Source: Pseudomonas sp. S06B 330
Lineage (GTDB): Bacteria > Pseudomonadota > Gammaproteobacteria > Pseudomonadales > Pseudomonadaceae
Reading direction: 5' to 3'
NCBI RefSeq assembly: GCF_002845275.2
Contig: NZ_CP088149.1
Coordinates: 3,406,501-3,470,500 of the forward strand
DNA: 64,000 nucleotides
Shown here piece after piece: positions 58,308 to 64,000 of this stretch; within the stretch, counting starts at the first letter, position 1, and every line of letters begins with the position of its first letter. The position numbers and the translations under genes were made by a program. The notes below the pieces were generated by a model. It saw only the letters and a program-made list of their open reading frames with translations, searched no databases and was not told the origin of the DNA.

Positions 58308-58329
58308 GAACGTTAATTTTATTAACTAT
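58308..58329. promoter_or_regulatory. MarR-like palindrome before the porin gene
   Basis: GAACGTTA ATTTTA TTAACTAT has the 8-6-8 plan of the ech operator; the right arm is identical and the left arm shares GTTA. Confidence 0.5.
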
Positions 58330-58418
58330 TAATCCTAAGCCAGCTAATCTCAATGCTAAGTCGCTGATGGTCATGGCGTTTTCTCCCTCTGAGAGCCTGG
58401 GTAAAAAACCGCTGTAAA

Positions 58419-58440
58419 TTTAGTTATATTTGTTAATCTT
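58419..58440. promoter_or_regulatory. MarR-like palindrome before the MFS gene
   Basis: TTTAGTTA TATTTG TTAATCTT has the 8-6-8 plan; the left arm is identical to that of the ech operator and the right arm begins TTAA. Confidence 0.55.
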
Positions 58441-58496
58441 ATTTTCACGCCGGAGCTACCCGGCGGATCAGAACAACAAGAATGAGGCTCGTGCCA

Positions 58497-59723
58497 ATGA
58501 ACAGTTCATCGCGTCGATCGACGCTGACAATTGCCCTGTGTTTTATCGTCGCGCTGATCGAAGGTTTCGACCTGCAGTCAGCCGGCACGGCGGCGGCCGG
58601 TTTACGCCAGAGCTTTGCCCTGGACCCGAAGATGCTTGGCTGGGTATTCAGCGCCAGCATTGTCGGCCTGTTGCCTGGCGCGTTCTTTGGTGGCTGGCTG
58701 GCCGACCGCATCGGACGCAAGAAGGTATTGGTGGCGGCGGTCATCCTGTTTGGCCTGTTTTCGCTCTGGACCGCCTATGTCGACAGCTACCCGCAACTGC
58801 TCCTGGCACGTTTGATGACCGGCCTGGGCCTGGGCGCCGCCCTGCCCAACCTGATCGCCCTGTGCGCCGAGGCGGTCAGCGAACAGCGGCGCAGCACCGC
58901 CATCAGCATCATGTACGCGGGCGTACCCTTGGGCGGAGCGCTGGCGGCACTGGTGGCCATGTTTGCCCATGAGCACTGGCAACTGACCTTTATCATAGGT
59001 GGCCTTGCGCCACTGCTGGCAGTGCCGTTGATGTTGGCGCTGTTGCCCGAATCGCTGGCCTTTGAACGCAACGCCAGCAGTAGCGGTCGGGCGTCGACCA
59101 CTACCGCACTCTTCGGTGAAGGGCGAGCCGGCTCGACCCTGGCGCTGTGGCTGAGTTACTTCTTCACCCTCACCGTGATGTACATGCTGCTTAATTGGCT
59201 GCCTTCGCTGTTGATCGGCCAGGGCTTCAGTAAACCTGACGCTGGCATGGTGCAGATGCTGTTCAACATCGGCGGTGCGTTGGGCTCACTGCTCGGTGGC
59301 GTGCTGCTCGACCGCTGCAATCCCCACAAGGTGGTACTGTGCATTTATCTCGGGCTACTGGCCGCACTGGCCGGGCTTGGGTTATCGGTCGGGCTCATGG
59401 CCATGGCCGCTGCTGGCTTCGCCGCCGGGCTGTTCGTGATGGCTGCGCAACTGGTGTTGTATGCCCTGGCCCCACCCCTGTATCCCACGACGATCCGCGC
59501 CACCGGTGTCGGTGCCGCGGTGGCCATCGGTCGCCTGGGCTCTGTGAGTGGGCCGTTGGCGGCCGGGCAGATCCTTGCAGCAGGGGCTGGAACGGTGGGT
59601 GTGTTGCTGGCCGCCTCACCCGGGTTGGTGGTGGCCGCTCTGGCAGTGATGCGTGTCCTCAAGCGCCCCGCCGATCAGGGCAAAACGCGCCGCCACCCAG
59701 CGGCTAACCCGGTAGGAGATTGA
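58497..59723 (+). CDS. MFS aromatic-acid transporter (AAHS family)
   Basis: This 408-residue carrier has twelve helices. The family landmarks are IEGFDLQSAGTAAAGL in helix 1 with the conserved acidic residue, the GGWLADRIGRKKVL loop between helices 2 and 3, and YPTTIRATGVGAAVAIGRLGS near helix 11. AAHS carriers such as PcaK import aromatic acids with protons. Divergent from the porin gene and behind a MarR-like site, it is the likely ferulate or hydroxycinnamate importer. Start 58497 has GAGG upstream; 58482 is the alternative. Confidence 0.88.
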   Translation: MNSSSRRSTLTIALCFIVALIEGFDLQSAGTAAAGLRQSFALDPKMLGWVFSASIVGLLPGAFFGGWLADRIGRKKVLVAAVILFGLFSLWTAYVDSYPQLLLARLMTGLGLGAALPNLIALCAEAVSEQRRSTAISIMYAGVPLGGALAALVAMFAHEHWQLTFIIGGLAPLLAVPLMLALLPESLAFERNASSSGRASTTTALFGEGRAGSTLALWLSYFFTLTVMYMLLNWLPSLLIGQGFSKPDAGMVQMLFNIGGALGSLLGGVLLDRCNPHKVVLCIYLGLLAALAGLGLSVGLMAMAAAGFAAGLFVMAAQLVLYALAPPLYPTTIRATGVGAAVAIGRLGSVSGPLAAGQILAAGAGTVGVLLAASPGLVVAALAVMRVLKRPADQGKTRRHPAANPVGD

Positions 59724-59726
59724 TCT

Positions 59727-59840
59727 GTAGCCGCTGGCGCCAGGCTGCAATCAACTGCAAAGCAGTCGTCATCCAGCAACCCGCAAGGGCCTGAATGACG
59801 GCTGTTTCACGCCCGACCACAGCCTGTCGGCAGCGGCTAC
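59727..59840. repeat. REPIN-like intergenic repeat, copy 3
   Basis: It starts GTAGCCGCTGG and ends GGCAGCGGCTAC. It has GGCTGCAATCAACTGCAAAGCAGTC in a left hairpin and GGCTGTTTCACGCCCGACC in the right half. It begins three bases after the MFS stop and may end that transcript. Confidence 0.75.
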
Positions 59841-59863
59841 AACTGGCGAGCCACAGGCCTCAT

Positions 59864-59878
59864 ATCATTCCCAATGAT
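59864..59878. promoter_or_regulatory. LysR-type box (ATC-N9-GAT) before mexE
   Basis: ATCATT CCC AATGAT is a perfect 15-bp palindrome that also fits ATC-N9-GAT, the core of nod-box-like LysR sites bound by MexT upstream of mexEF-oprN. It lies 83 bases before the mexE ATG. MexT itself is not in the window. Confidence 0.55.
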
Positions 59879-59961
59879 AATAACCTTCGCCCCATTCGAT
59901 TCGTCGTTAATAGTTACAACTCGCAGAATCCGCCCATTCTCAATAAATTGGCGGACATCCC

Positions 59962-61203
59962 ATGGAACAGTCACTCAAACCTTTGCGTTACCCCCTGGCT
60001 CTACTTGCAGTACTGGTGATGAGTGCCTGCGGTCGTACCCCGGAAGCCGTCCAGACACAGGCGGCGACCAAGGTCAGCGTGGCCAAGGTACTGGAGCAAC
60101 CGATCAATGAATGGGATGAGTTCACCGGTCGCCTGGAAGCCCCCGAGACCGTAGAAGTGCGGCCACGGGTCTCCGGGCAGATTGATCAAGTCGCTTTCAC
60201 CGAAGGCGCTCAGGTCAACAAAGGTGACCTGCTGTTCCAGATCGACCCGCGCCCGTTCCAGGCCGAGGTGCGTCGCCTCGAAGCGCAATTGCAGCAAGCT
60301 CGCGCCACCGCCATTCGCAGTGAAAACGAAGCCCGCCGTGGTGATCGTCTGCGTAACAGCAACGCCATTTCAGCAGAGTTGGCCGAGTCGCGCAGCAGCG
60401 CCGCCGCTGAGGCTCGTGCCGGTGTCGCCGCCATTCAGGCGCAACTGGACCTGGCCCGCCTGAATCTGAGTTTCACCCGCGTCACCGCGCCTATCAGCGG
60501 CCGGGTCAGTCGCGCACAATTCACCGCCGGCAACATCGTCACCGCCGATGTCACGCCGTTGACCAGCGTCGTGTCCACCGACAAGGTCTACGCCTACTTT
60601 GACGCTGACGAGCGCGTCTACCTCAAGTACACCCAACTGGCCCGCGACGGCCAGCGCGGTCAAAGCACACCGGTGTACCTGGGACTGTCCAATGAAACCG
60701 GCAATCCGCACCTGGGCCAGATGAACTTCGTCGACAACCAGGTCAACCCCAAGACCGGCACCATCCGTGGCCGGGCGGTGTTCGACAACCGCGACGGGCA
60801 ATTCACTCCTGGCTTGTATGCGCGCCTGAAGCTGGTCGGCAGTGCCACCTACTCAGCCGTGCTGATCAATGACGAAGCAGTGGGTACCGACCTTGGCAAG
60901 AAGTTCGTGCTGGTCATGGACAAGGACAACAAAGCCGCTTACCGCGCCGTCGAGCTGGGGCCAAAACTTGAAGGCCTGCGCATTGTGCGCAATGGCCTGA
61001 GCAAGGACGACCGCATCGTGGTCAAGGGCTTGCAACGGGTACGTCCGGGCTCGGCGGTCGATCCGCAGGACACGCCGATGGCCAGTGAGGCCACCCTCGC
61101 CGCCCTCGCCCAGCAACGCCAGGCGCTGGAAGCCAGCATCCAGGGCAAGCCTGGCACCCCTGCCAACGTCAAACTCGTCAGTGCCTCGGCATCGCGCGGT
61201 TAA
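59962..61203 (+). CDS. mexE: RND efflux periplasmic adaptor
   Basis: This 413-residue membrane-fusion lipoprotein has a lipobox LVMSAC with C23. The lipoyl halves are RPRVSGQIDQVAFTEGAQVNKGDLLFQID and FTRVTAPISGRVSRAQFTAGNIV, around a coiled hairpin of about 70 residues. Beta-barrel and membrane-proximal domains follow. It links the MexF pump to an outer-membrane channel. The sequence fits MexE best. It lies 12 bases before mexF. Confidence 0.92.
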   Translation: MEQSLKPLRYPLALLAVLVMSACGRTPEAVQTQAATKVSVAKVLEQPINEWDEFTGRLEAPETVEVRPRVSGQIDQVAFTEGAQVNKGDLLFQIDPRPFQAEVRRLEAQLQQARATAIRSENEARRGDRLRNSNAISAELAESRSSAAAEARAGVAAIQAQLDLARLNLSFTRVTAPISGRVSRAQFTAGNIVTADVTPLTSVVSTDKVYAYFDADERVYLKYTQLARDGQRGQSTPVYLGLSNETGNPHLGQMNFVDNQVNPKTGTIRGRAVFDNRDGQFTPGLYARLKLVGSATYSAVLINDEAVGTDLGKKFVLVMDKDNKAAYRAVELGPKLEGLRIVRNGLSKDDRIVVKGLQRVRPGSAVDPQDTPMASEATLAALAQQRQALEASIQGKPGTPANVKLVSASASRG

Positions 61204-61215
61204 GGAATCGGTCCG

Positions 61216-64000
61216 ATGAATTTTTCCAAGTTCTTTATCACCCGGCCGATTTTCGCCGCGGTATTGTCGCTGCTGATCCTGATTGCCGGCAGCATCTCGC
61301 TGTTCCAGCTGCCAATCAGCGAATACCCTGAAGTGGTCCCGCCGACCGTGGTGGTACGCGCCAACTTCCCAGGCGCCAACCCGAAAGTGATCGGCGAAAC
61401 CGTCGCCGCACCGCTGGAGCAGGCCATCACCGGTGTGGAAAACATGCTGTACATGTCCTCTCAGTCCACCGCCGACGGCAAGCTGACGCTGACCATCACC
61501 TTCGCGCTGGGCACTGACCTGGACAACGCTCAGGTGCAGGTGCAAAACCGGGTGACCCGGACTCAGCCCAAGCTGCCCGAGGAAGTGACCCGGATCGGTA
61601 TCACCGTCGACAAGGCCTCGCCCGACCTGACCATGGTTGTGCACCTGACGTCGCCGGACAACCGTTATGACATGCTCTACCTGTCCAACTACGCCATCCT
61701 CAACATCAAGGATGAGCTGGCGCGCCTGGGCGGCGTGGGTGATGTGCAGCTGTTCGGCATGGGCGACTACTCCCTGCGGGTGTGGCTTGACCCGAACAAG
61801 ACCGCCTCGCGCAACCTCACCGCCAGTGACGTGGTCGCCGCCATTCGCGAGCAGAACCGTCAGGTCGCTGCGGGTCAGTTGGGCGCGCCACCCGCACCGG
61901 GCAGCACCAGCTTTCAATTGTCGGTCAACACCCAGGGTCGCCTGGTCACCGAAGAAGAGTTCGAGAACATCATCATTCGCTCCGGTGCCGAGGGTGAAAT
62001 CACCCGCCTCAAGGACATCGCACGGGTCGAGTTGGGGTCGAGCCAGTACGCCCTGCGCTCACTGCTGAACAACCAGCCGGCGGTGGCCATCCCGATCTTC
62101 CAGCGCCCTGGGTCCAACGCCATCGAGATCTCCGATGAAGTGCGCTCGAAAATGGCTGAGCTCAAGAAAGACTTCCCCGAAGGCATGGACTACAGCATCG
62201 TCTACGATCCCACTGTGTTCGTCCGCGGCTCGATCGAGGCGGTGGTTCACACCTTGTTCGAAGCGTTGGTGCTGGTGGTCCTGGTGGTGATCCTGTTCCT
62301 GCAGACCTGGCGCGCTTCGATCATTCCGCTGGTGGCCGTACCGGTCTCCTTGATCGGCACCTTTGCAGTGATGCACCTGTTCGGTTTCTCGCTCAACGCG
62401 CTGTCGCTGTTCGGCCTGGTGCTGGCCATCGGTATCGTGGTGGACGACGCCATCGTCGTGGTGGAAAACGTCGAGCGTAACATCGGCCTGGGGTTGAACC
62501 CCTTGCAGGCGACGCAAAAGGCCATGGGCGAAGTGACCGGGCCGATCATTGCCACGGCCCTGGTACTGTGTGCGGTGTTCGTACCCGCCGCGTTCATCTC
62601 CGGCCTTACCGGGCAGTTCTACAAGCAGTTCGCCTTGACCATTGCCATCTCGACCGTGATCTCGGCGTTCAACTCGCTGACCCTCTCGCCTGCGCTGGCA
62701 GCGGTACTGCTCAAAGAACACCACGCGCCCAAGGACCGATTCTCCCGTGTACTTGAACGCCTGTTGGGTGGCTGGCTGTTCAGCCCGTTCAACCGCTTCT
62801 TCGACCGTGCCAGTCATAGCTATGTCGGTGCCGTCGGCCGGGTCATCCGCAGCAGTGGCATTGCCCTGTTCGTCTATGGCGGCCTGATCGTCATGACCTG
62901 GCTGGGCTTCTCCTCGACACCGACCGGATTCGTGCCGGCGCAGGACAAGCAATACCTGGTGGCCTTCGCTCAACTGCCCGACGCAGCCAGCCTCGATCGC
63001 ACTGAAGCGGTGATCAAAAAGATGAGCGAGATCGCCCTCAAACAGCCGGGCGTGGCTGACTCGGTGGCCTTCCCAGGCCTGTCGATCAACGGTTTCACCA
63101 ACAGCCCGAACAGCGGCATCGTGTTCACGCCGCTCAAGCCGTTCGATGAGCGCAAGGACCCGAGCCAGTCGGCGGCGGCCATTGCCGCCGCGCTGAACGC
63201 GCAGTTCGCTGATATCGAAGACGCCTACATCGCGATCTTTCCACCGCCGCCGGTACAGGGGTTGGGCACTATCGGTGGCTTCCGCCTGCAGATCGAGGAC
63301 CGTGGCAACCTGGGTTACGAGGCGTTGTACAAAGAAACCCAGAACATCATCGCCAAAAGTCAGAACGTGCCAGAGCTTGCCGGCTTGTTCACCAGCTATC
63401 AGGTCAACGTGCCGCAGGTCGATGCCGCCATCGACCGGGAAAAGGCCAAGACCCACGGTGTGGCCATCAGCGATATCTTCGACACCCTGCAGATCTACCT
63501 GGGCTCGCTGTATGCCAACGACTTCAACCGTTTTGGCCGTACCTATCAGGTCAACGTCCAGGCAGAACAACAGTTCCGTCTCGAAGCGGAGCAAATCGGT
63601 CAGCTGAAAGTGCGCAACAACCAGGGCGAGATGATCCCGCTGGCGACCTTCATCAAAGTCAGCGATACCTCGGGGCCTGACCGGGTGATGCACTACAACG
63701 GCTTCATTACCGCCGAAATCAACGGTGCCGCGGCCCCCGGCTACAGCTCCGGCCAGGCGGAAGAGGCCATCGAAAAACTGCTCAAGGAAGAACTGCCCAA
63801 TGGCATGACCTTCGAATGGACCGAGCTGACCTACCAACAGATTCTGTCCGGCAATACCGCGCTGTTCGTCTTCCCGCTTTGCGTACTGCTGGCCTTCCTC
63901 GTGCTGGCCGCTCAGTACGAAAGCTGGAGCCTGCCGTTGGCGGTGATCCTGATCGTGCCGATGACCCTGCTGTCGGCGATCACCGGGGTGATCCTGTCGG
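61216..64000 (+). CDS. mexF: RND efflux pump, 3' part outside window
   Basis: At least 928 codons are present and the frame is open at the window end; the family length is about 1060. The start MNFSKFFITRPIFAAVLSLL is typical. LAIGIVVDDAIVVVENVERN in helix 4 carries the paired aspartates of the proton relay. Periplasmic porter domains with STPTGFVPAQDKQYL follow. GGAA stands before ATG 61216. MexF pumps export chloramphenicol, fluoroquinolones and trimethoprim, and may also handle aromatic acids from the adjacent pathway. The oprN partner would be downstream. Confidence 0.94.
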   Translation, partial: MNFSKFFITRPIFAAVLSLLILIAGSISLFQLPISEYPEVVPPTVVVRANFPGANPKVIGETVAAPLEQAITGVENMLYMSSQSTADGKLTLTITFALGTDLDNAQVQVQNRVTRTQPKLPEEVTRIGITVDKASPDLTMVVHLTSPDNRYDMLYLSNYAILNIKDELARLGGVGDVQLFGMGDYSLRVWLDPNKTASRNLTASDVVAAIREQNRQVAAGQLGAPPAPGSTSFQLSVNTQGRLVTEEEFENIIIRSGAEGEITRLKDIARVELGSSQYALRSLLNNQPAVAIPIFQRPGSNAIEISDEVRSKMAELKKDFPEGMDYSIVYDPTVFVRGSIEAVVHTLFEALVLVVLVVILFLQTWRASIIPLVAVPVSLIGTFAVMHLFGFSLNALSLFGLVLAIGIVVDDAIVVVENVERNIGLGLNPLQATQKAMGEVTGPIIATALVLCAVFVPAAFISGLTGQFYKQFALTIAISTVISAFNSLTLSPALAAVLLKEHHAPKDRFSRVLERLLGGWLFSPFNRFFDRASHSYVGAVGRVIRSSGIALFVYGGLIVMTWLGFSSTPTGFVPAQDKQYLVAFAQLPDAASLDRTEAVIKKMSEIALKQPGVADSVAFPGLSINGFTNSPNSGIVFTPLKPFDERKDPSQSAAAIAAALNAQFADIEDAYIAIFPPPPVQGLGTIGGFRLQIEDRGNLGYEALYKETQNIIAKSQNVPELAGLFTSYQVNVPQVDAAIDREKAKTHGVAISDIFDTLQIYLGSLYANDFNRFGRTYQVNVQAEQQFRLEAEQIGQLKVRNNQGEMIPLATFIKVSDTSGPDRVMHYNGFITAEINGAAAPGYSSGQAEEAIEKLLKEELPNGMTFEWTELTYQQILSGNTALFVFPLCVLLAFLVLAAQYESWSLPLAVILIVPMTLLSAITGVILS

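Noticed and set aside
59864..59900. Fur box before mexE
   Set aside because: The palindrome has a CCC centre and matches only part of the Fur consensus. The LysR ATC-N9-GAT reading fits the downstream gene better.

Overview
The window is chromosomal DNA of a Pseudomonas, most likely the P. putida group. It is GC-rich. It carries ferulate catabolism genes in the order ech-vdh-fcs-aat-acd, a quinohemoprotein amine dehydrogenase (qhp/pea) locus, a second-type glycine cleavage operon with its TyrR-like sigma-54 activator GcsR, a DUF3077-type small gene with its typical leader, a MexEF efflux pair and REPIN-like intergenic repeats.

Layout. (1) 1-14.7 kb is a patchwork: a 5'-truncated class V aminotransferase, small exported and membrane proteins, an IS3 transposase remnant, a TetR/MFS pair, a DUF3077-like gene, a PhyH dioxygenase, an HxlR regulator divergent from a nitrilase-GFA pair, a triple RidA fusion, a DUF3300-DUF2950 operon and a YdeI-family gene. 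Two gene scraps here, a YdeI tail at 749-802 and a PhyH piece at 13977-14090, match intact genes in the same region and point to past duplication and decay. (2) 15.0-26.7 kb is a glycine/serine module on the minus strand: gcvH-gcvP-glyA-sdaA-gcvT-lipA, then gcsR and cycA upstream. The gcvH and cycA promoters share a sigma-54 -24/-12 element and a three-site array of 18-bp palindromes. GcsR therefore probably controls glycine uptake together with glycine cleavage. (3) 26.9-34.0 kb is an uncharacterised catabolic operon: agmatinase-like ureohydrolase, aldehyde dehydrogenase, 59-residue membrane protein, NCS1 permease and GMC alcohol dehydrogenase, with a divergent LysR regulator. (4) 34.0-48.3 kb is amine oxidation: qhpA-D-C-B, a divergent aldehyde dehydrogenase, and a tightly coupled operon of an AcoR-like regulator with qhpF-E-G. 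Divergent to that lies a medium-chain acyl-CoA synthetase gene broken by a one-base frameshift. (5) 48.9-59.7 kb is ferulate degradation with a MarR regulator, an OprD-type porin and an aromatic-acid MFS transporter. Similar AT-rich palindromes stand before ech, the porin gene and the MFS gene. (6) 59.9-64 kb holds mexE and the start of mexF, which runs off the window.

Together the regions show a soil or rhizosphere catabolic generalist. Amines are oxidised in the periplasm to aldehydes, then to acids and acyl-CoAs. Glycine is imported and split, and part of it passes through serine to pyruvate. Ferulate is imported and cut to vanillate and acetyl-CoA. I saw no tRNA, rRNA, CRISPR array, prophage or intact insertion sequence. 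No database search was run; names rest on recognised motifs, lengths and gene order.
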